From positions 1 to 55,830 of the IMG/VR virus record IMGVR_UViG_3300020438_000050: a DNA stretch of 55,830 nucleotides. The stretch is one strand, 5' to 3'. The DNA is from a virus. Shown here in pieces: positions 43,601 through 52,288 of this stretch; position 1 is the first letter of the stretch; each line of letters opens with the position of its first letter. A program made the position numbers and the translations under genes. Below the pieces are notes generated by a model, which saw only the letters and a list, made by a program, of their open reading frames with translations, was not told the origin of the DNA and made no database searches.

Positions 43601-45021
43601 AGGTCTCCTTGTTTATATTCTATATCAGCATACCACTGACCTGTCCAGTATGTACCAGGAATAACCATCTTCCAATGCGGTTCGCTAGGCGGTTCTATGC
43701 TTGTGTTATCTAAAATTGCTGTATATAAATTACCATTATGTCTTACAGTATCGCCTACAAAATATTCTAAAGCACTATCATATCCGTAATCTTCTCTAAA
43801 CTTATAGGCTTCTGTTACCTGTTGCCATGTAGCAGTATCTGACGGTTGTGGTTTTACATTAGTGCTATTAGCTTTTGCTCTATAATTATAACCGCCATAG
43901 CTAACTACATCACCTATTTGATAGTAACTAGTATCACTCCATTGGTTGTCAAATTCTAATCCATCAAGGAATAATGACCAATATCCGGAAGTATGATCTG
44001 CTGCAAACGTAGTTGCTGTATGATGTGTTGTACAAATCCACAAGCTTCCGCCTTCTTTTACAATATCATTTACTCTATATGTAGTGTCGGCCCATGATTG
44101 TAAATAAGATATAGAATCATAAAATACTGACCATTTTGCTATGTCTAGATTTAATCCTAATTCTTGATTATCAGCACTTGTATGTCCTTCAGTACAACGA
44201 TATAATCTACCTCCGTATCTGACAACGTCATTTACTCTATATCTTGTGCTAGTTAACCAGTTATTTCTATAATCAATTGCCTTCGCTAAAGCTGTCCAAT
44301 TATGTTGGTCAACTTCTAATCCATTAGTATCAGTACCAGAACTATTATGCGGATACAAACATACATAAACTATTCCATTATAGTTTACTACGTCTCCAAA
44401 TTCGTAGTAAATACCTGTTGCCCAGTCGCCGCTCCATGTTGTTCCCGGAACTTGGAGTTCCCATTTAGCGTCTGTAGAAAGATCGATTGAATTACCCATT
44501 CCTGTATGTGCATTACAATAGTAAAATAAATTAATATTGTCGTCTGCAACTGTAATTCTTATTTCTCTATAAGTTGCACTTGTAAACTGAGAAATATATG
44601 TTGACTTTGTAACTTGAACTTTATTAATGTAATATTCAACATCATCGTCATAGCTAAAGCCGCCATTTACATGTGTGCCGTCTTCTAAAGGACTGAATAA
44701 AAGCGGATGTGTATCGTTTGTGGCGTCATCTAAATTAAAGACATATGTCAATCCTCTTTTTAATACAAGTGCAGGGTTTTCTTGTCCGTTAACATAAAAT
44801 ACATTTGCAGTATCAAGAGTATTTCTACCTACAGTAGTAGTAAGGTCTTGTACATATGTTCCGTAATCATCATAAAACGAAGTTGCACTCGAAGTGTGTC
44901 CTACAAGAGCAACATATGTACTGCCTTCGTAGTGTACAATGTCATCTTTGGTATATGCAGTTGCTATTGCCCAACTGTTTTTCCAATTAAATCTTATTCT
45001 GTCTAATTTAAAATCTGCCAT
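40627..45021 (-). CDS. Fibre protein with CBM-like repeats and a cupredoxin domain
   Basis: 1464 residues, paralog of the 34888-40596 protein. Seven CBM5/12-like units lie in residues 10-530, but the first is split by a domain at about 73-180 with a complete blue-copper-type ligand set: His105 (DTHPLLF), Cys169, His172 and Met175 (FYYCNAHTGMG). From about 580 a beta-helix (KVYYVSADGVDG) leads to the shared conserved part (SPYVQNVSTFGTA, RLTGHDFLDIG, STDQDGNFRVGELF, VPTQKAVKAFI). It lacks the Asp-box propeller of its paralog. Role: tail fibre or side adhesin. Copper binding is inferred from ligand spacing. Confidence 0.9.
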   Translation of the reverse strand: MADFKLDRIRFNWKNSWAIATAYTKDDIVHYEGSTYVALVGHTSSATSFYDDYGTYVQDLTTTVGRNTLDTANVFYVNGQENPALVLKRGLTYVFNLDDATNDTHPLLFSPLEDGTHVNGGFSYDDDVEYYINKVQVTKSTYISQFTSATYREIRITVADDNINLFYYCNAHTGMGNSIDLSTDAKWELQVPGTTWSGDWATGIYYEFGDVVNYNGIVYVCLYPHNSSGTDTNGLEVDQHNWTALAKAIDYRNNWLTSTRYRVNDVVRYGGRLYRCTEGHTSADNQELGLNLDIAKWSVFYDSISYLQSWADTTYRVNDIVKEGGSLWICTTHHTATTFAADHTSGYWSLFLDGLEFDNQWSDTSYYQIGDVVSYGGYNYRAKANSTNVKPQPSDTATWQQVTEAYKFREDYGYDSALEYFVGDTVRHNGNLYTAILDNTSIEPPSEPHWKMVIPGTYWTGQWYADIEYKQGDLATYGSNTYKAKVPHLGSTDKRPDTDYAGAGYNWELFAEGFSTNVLTTRGDLITYDNNPGKLNKQRFGKGGEGTILSSTGTELEWTAADYVAKVYYVSADGVDGAANGTSLSAPFATIKYAADFITANDATTKFNTVPYDITGSIDQYVLQTAISKIASSVDITSTAPNLSALLNSINPSTGLVYADVNASTSVEAGDTSVAYRYESQSTGNTKAQNDAVKDIIDAIESNLELYTGEYVVDNSINFYVTYSTYPNTTIFVKTGIYSEILPISLPRNCALVGDELRSTIVQPAAGYEQSKMFYVNSACGIRNMTLQGLSDVLGADNAYLTRRPVNDSCYVSLDPGTGPADSTKWIYKSPYVQNVSTFGTACTGLKIDGDLHNGGYDSVVANDFTQVLSDGIGVWVTNLARSELVSVFTYYNHIGYLAEDGGKIRGTNGNNSYGKYGSVAEGVDNTETAISAQVNNRSTEAQIANVITDGENILAFEYSNAGEAYTAATYGVTGTGTGASITSANVVNGGIFQVRLTGVGESPLGAGYVQLQGNAQDGPVDVLGNIKISAADSNTYDNYAGMRIVIISGAGAGQYGYITAYDIATKDCVIAKESDGVYGWDHMAPGTALQIPDSTSRYQIEPRVIVPAPASGTQALIRLDISGGGLGEFKIVNPGSGYTVGVPPVITITDPNKTANGSWTVRVGNGVLTQPTWSNRGAGYVTALATVSGDGYADEYQIGKFIHVTNMDNLPGPGANVQFTGNDTIYRLVDIDNVTGSLGNQAATLTVSPLISAIESPEHTDSVTIRESYSQVRLTGHDFLDIGSGNFVDSDYPTRYLEGYTSTNEPTQSYEAVDSGGGRVFYTSTDQDGNFRVGELFEVEQATGIITLNADAFELQGLDELRLGGVRLGGTSATVREFSTDATMSANSDEVVPTQKAVKAFIESRIGGGSANLTVNGLVAGQIQILNNNISTETNRINIDADLYFKNGIDGTYLQQALFLGNG

Positions 45022-45035
45022 TTTTTATTTTCCAA

Positions 45036-45407
45036 TTATGTTCCACTTGTTGACGAATTATCATCGTAAGTGTGTGATCTATTAATGCTTGCTACTAGCT
45101 CACCTTCTGAATCTATATAATACCAAATATTTGTTTCGTCCCATTTGTATTGTTCGTAGTTTAAATTACTGTAAACTGGTTCGTGAGCAACGTTTCGGCC
45201 TTCGTAAAAATCTGCGCCTCTTTCAAAATTATCATAGTCACTTGTATTTACTCCAGGCTTATTAATTTGGATACTATCACTATGATTCATTTGGTCAAGT
45301 TTTCCTAAGAAAAGTTCGCCCTTGTCTGTTCTACGCAAACCGTAAAAATATCTATTTTTTACTTGCTTTTGTACCTCTTCTGGCGATTGTCCTAAATATG
45401 ATGTCAT
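45036..45407 (-). CDS. Small virion-region protein, unknown
   Basis: 123 residues (MTSYLGQSPEEVQKQVKNRY). A Tyr/Asp/Asn-rich sequence with GELFLGKLDQMN, SDYDNFERGADFYEGRN and a C-terminal INRSHTYDD. No enzymatic motif. It sits between two fibre genes with 14 and 10 base gaps and a GGGGAAAG site, so it is probably a virion or connector component. The family is not recognised with certainty. Confidence 0.8.
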   Translation of the reverse strand: MTSYLGQSPEEVQKQVKNRYFYGLRRTDKGELFLGKLDQMNHSDSIQINKPGVNTSDYDNFERGADFYEGRNVAHEPVYSNLNYEQYKWDETNIWYYIDSEGELVASINRSHTYDDNSSTSGT

Positions 45408-45417
45408 TACTTTCCCC

Positions 45418-45747
45418 TTATACTATGTCTACGTAACTAATTACTGCGTCTAAAGAATCATCTTGATCAGCTTGCACAAGCAAAGTATTAGACGGTGCAA
45501 GAATTAATTTTTCTCCTGCACTTAACGCCCTCAAACTAGAATTAGCAGGAACCATTACATCTTTCATAAAATGTCCTTGCACACTTGTATCGTCATTAAT
45601 TAAAATATTAGCATAAATTACATTTTCAGTTAAGTTTGCTAAATTAAAACCAATAATAGTTGATCGTGTAGCTGAATCTGTTTCTATTGCTACAATTGGC
45701 AGTACACCAATGTCTTTAATTACTTTATTTTTAAATATTGTTGCCAT
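45418..45747 (-). CDS. Small beta-sandwich virion protein (type b)
   Basis: 109 residues (MATIFKNKVIKDIGVLPIV). The strand pattern STIIGFNLANLTE, YANILIND, SLRALSAGEKLILAPS and DDSLDAVISYVDIV parallels the small proteins at 34552-34872 and 52288-52653. AGGA precedes the ATG. It lies five bases below the 1111-residue fibre gene. Probably a small structural partner of the fibres. Confidence 0.8.
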   Translation of the reverse strand: MATIFKNKVIKDIGVLPIVAIETDSATRSTIIGFNLANLTENVIYANILINDDTSVQGHFMKDVMVPANSSLRALSAGEKLILAPSNTLLVQADQDDSLDAVISYVDIV

Positions 45748-45751
45748 TTTT

Positions 45752-48700
45752 TTATCCTAATAATATTACATATTCAATTGCTAATTCTTCTGCTGCAGAA
45801 TAACTAATCGATCCAGAAGTACCTGCTACAGAAACCCAAGTAGTACCATCATATATTTCTAAGTACGCTTGCTGGGTATTGAAACGAACCATACCTGTTT
45901 CTCTATAAGCTGCGGCAGGTCTTTCTGTGTTTGATCCCACAGGTACAACAAATCCATTTGTACCTTCAATTTTAAAATATCCGCTTCCTGTTTGTTGAAA
46001 CAATAACGGACTGTCTGCAAGTGTGTTAGTAATAGTGCTGTCTTTAAATGAAACATTATCAAACGCAACTGCTCCTGTACCATTTGCAGATAATGTTAAA
46101 TTAGTGTCAGCTGTAGTTATACCAACTACATTGCCGTCAATGTATATATCATCTACATCAATTCTAGGTGTTTCTAATGTTGTTGCATTTATACTTAATC
46201 TTTCTGCGCCTGAAACATACATTCTAATAGTATCATCATTTGCTCCTGGTGTAAGCTCTGGAGTAATATATGTATCTTGATCTAAATCATATACACCGTT
46301 TAATGCTGTCCAATTTCCGTTATAGCCTTCAAATAAATTTGTGTCTGTATTATAACGAATCATACCGTTTGCAGGCGTAGGACGACTAGCTGTATTTCCT
46401 GTTGGCAGCTGTAAGCTACCTGTAGATGTTACTTTGATATTGCCGCTAGCACTATTTAAATTAATATCTCCTGATAAACTACTAAGTGTATTTCCACTTA
46501 ATCTTAGATTACCTGTATCTATTTCTGTCCCTGTAAGCGTTGTTGTACTAGATCCAGTAGTGATAGTTAAACCACTAGTTGTGTCAATATTAAATTCGCT
46601 GCTGGTGAAGTCTACTGTTCCGTCTTCTTGATTGACATGGAATAAATCACCTACTCTAAAGTCACCTTTATGATCAACTGAGCTATATCTAATTTTAGCA
46701 TTGTTTAATTCAGTAACTTCTTGGCTTTGCACAACTGCTGTTGTATCATTTGTAACTTCTTTTCCTGTACCAATGTATGCAAAATTCTGTGATATCAAGT
46801 ACATTAATATACCACTACCGTCGCCATATGCTCCGTAATTGCCGTAAACATTAGCACTTGCTATTGATCTTACTTCGCCGCCAAAATCAGTTTTATCTGC
46901 TAGTGTAACAAAATTAGCTGTTGCTCCGCCGCTAAACCTAAGGTCTTGAGATTGTGTTGCGTCATCAGTAATTGTTTCTGAACTATCATCTGCATTATTA
47001 AAATGTAATAGTAATACTGTATTTGTATCGCTAACAAATGCAGAACTTACTGCTCCAAAACTAGATGTATATCTTCCTAAGCCTTTTGTTATACGAACTT
47101 CGTCTATGTTGCCATCTAAAAATTCTGCTGAAGCATTCCATTTAGTTCCTATTAAGAATGGTTTAGCCGTTGCTAAGTCTGTTGATACAGTTCCTGTTGC
47201 TTCTTCAGTACCATTAACAAATATTTTCATTGTTGTGCCGGTACGTGATACAGCAACATGATACCATGTACTTGTAGTGAGTGTTGTTGATCCAGTAAGC
47301 ACAGTTGCTCCGTTAATATAAACTTTAGGAACACCTGCATCTACATTTAAATATAATCCAACATCGGTGTCTGCACCAGAACGGAAATCAAATAAACTTC
47401 GCACTCCTGTAACTGTATCAAAGTAGAAAAATCCTTCTACTGTAAAGTCACCTGTTCCAAACCCAAAATCATTATTAGATGCAACACCTACGTAATCTTC
47501 AGTACCATCTAATATTAAACTACTTGTACCAAACTTTTTAATTGCTGTGTCTGTTACAGGATTTTGATACCTAGTAACAGTTTTTCCACTTCTTTCTGTA
47601 GCTACTTGTAACGCTGACAAATTGCCGTTTACATAAAATTTATTATCTGCATCAACTGAATCTACAGTTCCGCTTGCTAGCAAAGTAGTGCCGTCAGTAT
47701 CATAATAAGAAAAAGTTTGACTCGGAGCTATAGTTCCAACTAAGCCGTCTACTCTAACAGCAGTTTTACCAGTACCTTTAAGTCCTGTGGCGCCGTCTAC
47801 TGCATACAATCCTTTGTTTGCAAAGTAAGTAAAACAGTTTAACCATTCTACTCTAACACCGTTTGTAATAGTCAGAGCATCTACTCCTGGCGTAATAAAA
47901 GTTACACTATGAAATAAACAGCCAGCTTCTCTTGACCCAGATGTTGCTACAGCACCATCAAGATATGCACCCTTGCCTGCATCACCAGAATCAAATCCTC
48001 TAGGATCACTGCCTGTTGTTGTGGAGCCTGCTGTAATTACTGAAACATTTCTTACATAAGGTGATCTTGAAGTAACTGTAAACCCAGTAGCAAATTTAAA
48101 TGCGTAACCTGTAAAGAAGTCTTTTATTGTTAAATCTTCTACGGTGCTTTCGCCATTAAGATAAAATGCATCGTTATTTTGTGTAATTGCAGTAGGTGTA
48201 ATGTTTACACCTCGCATAGAATGACCTTTGACTGTAACTCCTGCAGGAATTGTCATTGGAAATACTTCTTGATATGTCCCGGGATATATATGTACTGTGT
48301 CGCCGTCTGTAGCTTGCGTTAACGCTTGTGATATACTAGCATACGGGTCATTTGGATGTGTTCCTGTGTTTACATCGTTTCCGTTCTCAGCAACATAAAA
48401 TATATTACCTTGTCTTAGATTTAAATCTATTCCGTCAATTGCAATTTCGTCAGCTTGGACAGTACCAGCATATACTGTGCTACTATACACTTCATTCCAT
48501 TGTTTACCTGCTGTGTCTGGGTTTGATCCAAGAGCATATGTGTCTGTAATATCTGGTATAATATCTGATGCAATTTCTGCGTTGAATGTTACATTGTCAG
48601 TATCTGCATCACCTATAGTAATATTACCATCTGCTGTAATGCTACCAGTTGCATTAATATCGCCGTATACATTTGTATTAGCATAAACTTCTACAGTACC

Positions 48701-49087
48701 TGTGCCATTAGGTCTTAACTCTAACGGTGAGTTAGACACTGTAGTTTTAATCTGATTGTTTATTAACTCTAAGTCATCTACGTGTAATTTATTTTGATAT
48801 ACAACACTGTTAGTTGCTGATGTTCCAAGTGTTAATATATCTTGTGTAGTAGATATTCCTGCATCGGAAATAGTAATATCTCCTAGTGTTGCAGAATTTG
48901 TAACGTTGAGTGTGGGTGTTCTGGTTGTGCCAGTAACATCTAAATCATATTGAGGCGCTGCATTGTTAATACCAATACGGCTGTTATTAACATCTAGATA
49001 TAATAAGTCGTTCTCAAATGCAAGATTTACTCCTTCACGAAGTAAGTTTGCCTTTAAGAGCGGTCCACTAATTCGACCAATAGCCAT
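45752..49087 (-). CDS. Fibre protein with beta-helix and inserted LamG lectin-like domain
   Basis: 1111 residues (MAIGRISGPLLKANLLREG). Fibre repeats of the T4-like type (LRPNGTGTVEVYANTNVYG) lead into a right-handed beta-helix (NIFYVAENGNDVNTGTHPNDP, then SPYVRNVSVIT). Within it, at about residues 470-735, is an inserted domain with LamG/concanavalin-like features (FTVEGFFYFDT, WYHVAVSRTGTTMKIFVNG, NIDEVRITKGLGRY). The paralog 49246-51705 has the same helix without the insert. The C-terminus holds GMIRYNTDTNLFEGYNGNW. Probably a sugar-binding adhesin. Long leader (late box 49203-49210). Confidence 0.9.
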   Translation of the reverse strand: MAIGRISGPLLKANLLREGVNLAFENDLLYLDVNNSRIGINNAAPQYDLDVTGTTRTPTLNVTNSATLGDITISDAGISTTQDILTLGTSATNSVVYQNKLHVDDLELINNQIKTTVSNSPLELRPNGTGTVEVYANTNVYGDINATGSITADGNITIGDADTDNVTFNAEIASDIIPDITDTYALGSNPDTAGKQWNEVYSSTVYAGTVQADEIAIDGIDLNLRQGNIFYVAENGNDVNTGTHPNDPYASISQALTQATDGDTVHIYPGTYQEVFPMTIPAGVTVKGHSMRGVNITPTAITQNNDAFYLNGESTVEDLTIKDFFTGYAFKFATGFTVTSRSPYVRNVSVITAGSTTTGSDPRGFDSGDAGKGAYLDGAVATSGSREAGCLFHSVTFITPGVDALTITNGVRVEWLNCFTYFANKGLYAVDGATGLKGTGKTAVRVDGLVGTIAPSQTFSYYDTDGTTLLASGTVDSVDADNKFYVNGNLSALQVATERSGKTVTRYQNPVTDTAIKKFGTSSLILDGTEDYVGVASNNDFGFGTGDFTVEGFFYFDTVTGVRSLFDFRSGADTDVGLYLNVDAGVPKVYINGATVLTGSTTLTTSTWYHVAVSRTGTTMKIFVNGTEEATGTVSTDLATAKPFLIGTKWNASAEFLDGNIDEVRITKGLGRYTSSFGAVSSAFVSDTNTVLLLHFNNADDSSETITDDATQSQDLRFSGGATANFVTLADKTDFGGEVRSIASANVYGNYGAYGDGSGILMYLISQNFAYIGTGKEVTNDTTAVVQSQEVTELNNAKIRYSSVDHKGDFRVGDLFHVNQEDGTVDFTSSEFNIDTTSGLTITTGSSTTTLTGTEIDTGNLRLSGNTLSSLSGDINLNSASGNIKVTSTGSLQLPTGNTASRPTPANGMIRYNTDTNLFEGYNGNWTALNGVYDLDQDTYITPELTPGANDDTIRMYVSGAERLSINATTLETPRIDVDDIYIDGNVVGITTADTNLTLSANGTGAVAFDNVSFKDSTITNTLADSPLLFQQTGSGYFKIEGTNGFVVPVGSNTERPAAAYRETGMVRFNTQQAYLEIYDGTTWVSVAGTSGSISYSAAEELAIEYVILLG

Positions 49088-49197
49088 CTCTTCTCCTCAA
49101 TACGGGGATCCTGTCCCTCTAGCCGAATTCTCACCCTTACGGTTCTTTGCTGGCTAACCACAGTCTGACCCTGCAACGGTTGGTCGACTATTGCATT
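49088..49197 (-). promoter_or_regulatory. Long structured 5' leader of the 1111-residue fibre gene
   Basis: After the late box at 49203-49210 about 110 bases precede the ATG. On the minus strand they contain nested pairs CTGT/ACAG and TAGCC/GGCTA around an AACC/GGGT hairpin, a GGGA/TCCC stem, and finally GAGGAG before the ATG. No gene is seen in this gap. Confidence 0.5.
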
Positions 49198-49202
49198 AAT
49201 AA

Positions 49203-49210
49203 TATTTATC
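49203..49210 (-). promoter_or_regulatory. Late promoter box GATAAATA
   Basis: Minus-strand box about 116 bases upstream of the ATG at 49087, in the gap after the 49246-51705 gene. Confidence 0.7.
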
Positions 49211-49245
49211 AAAAATTAAGTATTATGGGGTGTTAGGTTATAATT

Positions 49246-51705
49246 TTAGCCCAAAACCATTATGTAAAGATCTACTAAATCTCTAATAGTTTGGTCGTTG
49301 ACTGTGCCATCTTCACCAGCAGATCTTTGCCAATCTTCACCGTTGTATGTTTCAAGATAAGCTTCATCTGTATTCCAGCGGGTTTCACCTAAAGTAGGAG
49401 TTGGAGTTTGTGATGCAGTATTGCCAAAAGGAACAACTAGTCCAGTAGTACTGTCAAATTTTACATATCCTAATCCTGTGCTTTCGACTATTACATTATT
49501 ATTAGAAGTATTTTCTATAGTTGCATTTTTAATAGTTAAATCATCTAAAACTAATTTGCCTGTTCCGTTTGAGCGTAAGTCTAAATCACTATTGCTATCA
49601 GTTGTTGTAATTAGATTATTACTAAACATAATATCACCACTAGATAAGCTATTTAAAGATAATGTTGTGCTATCTAATGTAGCTTGCAATACATTATTAG
49701 ATCTAAACAAAATAGAATTATTAGTAGGATGTGCATCAACACTAGTTTGTCTGTCGTCGCTGTAAATGCCACCGAAGCTTATATTTCCAGTTGCAGCATA
49801 TCCTTCAAATAATGAGGAATCGGTATTATACCTTACTGATCCTGTTACATCTGTTCTATCAATATCTGGACCGTTACTAAGAACTAAACCAGGATTAGTA
49901 CTTAAATTTAAAATACCTGTAGTAGGTTTTATTTCTAATTCGCTATCAGTAGTTGTTACAGTATTTCCTGTTAATCTAATACTGCCTGTGTCTATACGTA
50001 ATCCATCTAGGTATGTTACATCAAAATTATCTCTAATTTGTATTTGGCTAAGTCCAGAAAAGTTTGCACTATCAATTGCTAAACTTGTAGAGCCAGTATC
50101 ATAATCTGCAAAAAATGAATCGCCTACTTTAAATTTTCCTGTAGCATCAGTACTTACATTATATATTTTTCCTAAATTTAATTCAGTAATTTCATTTGCT
50201 TCAACAGTTAATGTTTTATCATTAGTTACATCTTTGCCTGTGCCAATATACGCAAAGTTATGACCAATAAGATACATAAGAGTATCAGTACCGTTTGCCT
50301 CTGCTCCTTTGTTACCGTATACACTTGCTGAACCAATTGATCTTATTTCTGCTCCAAACGTTGTACCATCATTTGCTTTGCCTAGTGTTCCTTGTAGTGC
50401 ATGTAATCCGATATTAGCAAAATAAGTAAACGAATTTAACCATTCTACTCTAACACCATTTGTCATTGTTATAGCGTCTACGCCCGGAGTAATAAATGTT
50501 GCAGCATGAAATAGCATACTAGGATTTGTTGTTGCAGCGTTTACTACTGAGCCGTCTATTAATGCTCCTTTGCCTGCATCGCCTTGCGCAAATCCCCTTG
50601 GGTCACTTGCACTTGTCACACTTCCTTTTGTAATAACTGTAATGTTTTGTATGTAAGGTGATCTATCTGTAATAATTGCATCAGCTGCAAAAGTAAATGC
50701 ATAGCCTGGGCTATAAAAATCTTTGATCGTAACATCAGTTACCATACAATTTTGATTCAACTCAAATGCGTTGTTTGTATTAGTTGCAGCTGTTGGTTTA
50801 ATTATTACATTTCTTAAATCATGTCCTCTAATTGTTACTCTTTCTGGTACAACTAACGGAAATATTTCTTCATACTCACCTGGATAAATGTGTATTGTTA
50901 CAGGGCCTCCGGAACTTGCATCAACTTGTGACAATGCATGTGCCAAAGTTCTAAAAGCTCCGTGCTGATGATCACCTACGTTTGTATTATTGCCTAGCGT
51001 ACTTACATAGAATATGTTTCCGGATCGTGCTTGTAAATCTCCACCGCTTGTCATTACAATTCTGTCAGAATAAATTATATCACTGTACAAACTTTTAGTA
51101 TACGTTTCTAACCATTTTTTAGTACTACTACCTAATTTGCTAGTATTTCCTACATCAGGAATTAAATCACTATTTAGATCGGCTTCAAAAGTAACATCAT
51201 CCTCGTCGCTGTCGCCTAATGTTAGGTTACCTCCAAAAACAATATTTCCTGTAGAGTGTAGAGCGCCGGTTATATCCCAATCAGAATATATATCAACAGT
51301 TCCTGCTCCAGCAGGGCGTAATTCTATATTTGTATTTGTTGTCCTAGTGCTTATTGTATTATAATCTAGAAGTAAATTATCAGTTGCTATAGATGTTGCT
51401 TCTATTGTTTGTCCTGCTGTTAAAGACATGTTTGAACCGGTAAAATAGTTTATAGCACTATTTGCAATATCAAATGTATCTATACTTGTTGTTGTTGAAA
51501 TTAAATCTGTAGATTGAAGATCTGTTGGTAATTCTAAATCAAAATCAGGCGCATCATTATTTACGCCAATGCGCATATTGTTTACATCTAAGTGCAAGAT
51601 AGGGACATCTGACACTTGATTTTTAAAGTTTAAGTCGTGTCCGTTGCGTAATAAGTTATCTTTAAGTACGCCGCCACCTATACGGCCTGTTTGTGGTTCT
51701 GGCAT
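49246..51705 (-). CDS. Fibre protein with beta-helix, insert-free paralog of 45752-49087
   Basis: 819 residues (MPEPQTGRIGGGVLKDNLLRNG). It has the same order as its paralog: LDVNNMRIGVNNDAPDFDL, LRPAGAGTVDIYSD, beta-helix start NIFYVSTLGNNTNVG, VTIHIYPGEYEEIFPLVVPE, SPYIQNITVIT, TFITPGVDAITMTNGVRVEW, NFAYIGTGKDVTND, and GETRWNTDEAYLETYNGEDW near the end. It lacks the LamG domain, so it likely acts as the basic scaffold form. Tail fibre or side fibre role inferred. AGGAG and a late box precede it. Confidence 0.9.
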   Translation of the reverse strand: MPEPQTGRIGGGVLKDNLLRNGHDLNFKNQVSDVPILHLDVNNMRIGVNNDAPDFDLELPTDLQSTDLISTTTSIDTFDIANSAINYFTGSNMSLTAGQTIEATSIATDNLLLDYNTISTRTTNTNIELRPAGAGTVDIYSDWDITGALHSTGNIVFGGNLTLGDSDEDDVTFEADLNSDLIPDVGNTSKLGSSTKKWLETYTKSLYSDIIYSDRIVMTSGGDLQARSGNIFYVSTLGNNTNVGDHQHGAFRTLAHALSQVDASSGGPVTIHIYPGEYEEIFPLVVPERVTIRGHDLRNVIIKPTAATNTNNAFELNQNCMVTDVTIKDFYSPGYAFTFAADAIITDRSPYIQNITVITKGSVTSASDPRGFAQGDAGKGALIDGSVVNAATTNPSMLFHAATFITPGVDAITMTNGVRVEWLNSFTYFANIGLHALQGTLGKANDGTTFGAEIRSIGSASVYGNKGAEANGTDTLMYLIGHNFAYIGTGKDVTNDKTLTVEANEITELNLGKIYNVSTDATGKFKVGDSFFADYDTGSTSLAIDSANFSGLSQIQIRDNFDVTYLDGLRIDTGSIRLTGNTVTTTDSELEIKPTTGILNLSTNPGLVLSNGPDIDRTDVTGSVRYNTDSSLFEGYAATGNISFGGIYSDDRQTSVDAHPTNNSILFRSNNVLQATLDSTTLSLNSLSSGDIMFSNNLITTTDSNSDLDLRSNGTGKLVLDDLTIKNATIENTSNNNVIVESTGLGYVKFDSTTGLVVPFGNTASQTPTPTLGETRWNTDEAYLETYNGEDWQRSAGEDGTVNDQTIRDLVDLYIMVLG

Positions 51706-51724
51706 CTAGTATCTCCTGATACTG

Positions 51725-51732
51725 TATTTATT
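51725..51732 (-). promoter_or_regulatory. Late promoter box AATAAATA
   Basis: It includes the TAA stop of the 51728-52288 gene and lies 19 bases before the ATG at 51705, with AGGAG in between. Confidence 0.62.
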
Positions 51733-52288
51733 TGTCTAGGTTGTGAATTACAGTTACAGGTTTACTAAAAGGTACTGGACTTGTAAATTCAATCCACCAA
51801 CCGGTGTCAACTTCCGTATATGGATTATTTGGCCCTGTTGCATTTACTTGTGTAGTTTGCTTTAAAGTATAGTTAGTTGTAGGAATTTGTATAACATTTT
51901 CTACTAAAACTAAAATATGTTCTGCAGCGTGGGGCGGAGCAAAATCTGTGTCGCCGCTATTTACTTCTCCAAATACAGTTTCAGTGCCGTCTCCAGTTCC
52001 TAAATTTTGCCAAATTATACCAGGATCTTGGTTAGGTTCTTTGAATCTTATTTCTCTCCATGCGCCATTTTGATATACTTCTAATTGATTATCGCTTGTA
52101 TTATATCTTACTTGTCCGTTTGCAGAAGCAGTAATAATTCCAGCTTGTCCTGGACGCTGTGCTAACGTACCTGATGGTACTTTCATCGCACGTTGACTAT
52201 CCACAATAACTTGATCATCAATATCGTATTTTACGCCTTTACCAGCAATACTTCTCAAATTAGTTGTTTGTGCTTTTATTAATCGCAT
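51728..52288 (-). CDS. Virion structural protein with a fibre-type RYNT motif
   Basis: 186 residues (MRLIKAQTTNLRSIAGKGVKY). A fibre-type module GQVRYNTSDNQLEVYQNGAW near residue 58 is the same short repeat found in the C-termini of both beta-helix fibres. The second half (ILVLVENVIQIPTTNYTL, WWIEFTSPVPFSKPVTVIH) is beta-rich and resembles phage virion proteins. The start overlaps the stop of the upstream gene by one base. Probably a fibre or baseplate component. Confidence 0.82.
   Translation of the reverse strand: MRLIKAQTTNLRSIAGKGVKYDIDDQVIVDSQRAMKVPSGTLAQRPGQAGIITASANGQVRYNTSDNQLEVYQNGAWREIRFKEPNQDPGIIWQNLGTGDGTETVFGEVNSGDTDFAPPHAAEHILVLVENVIQIPTTNYTLKQTTQVNATGPNNPYTEVDTGWWIEFTSPVPFSKPVTVIHNLDK

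Noticed and set aside
39440-45000. CRISPR-like or direct DNA repeats in the fibre region
   Set aside because: The repetition is at protein level with diverged DNA and no regular spacers.
49088-49245. Possible tRNA in the GC-richer gap before the LamG fibre
   Set aside because: Hairpins exist but there is no acceptor/T-arm arrangement; it fits a leader after a late promoter.
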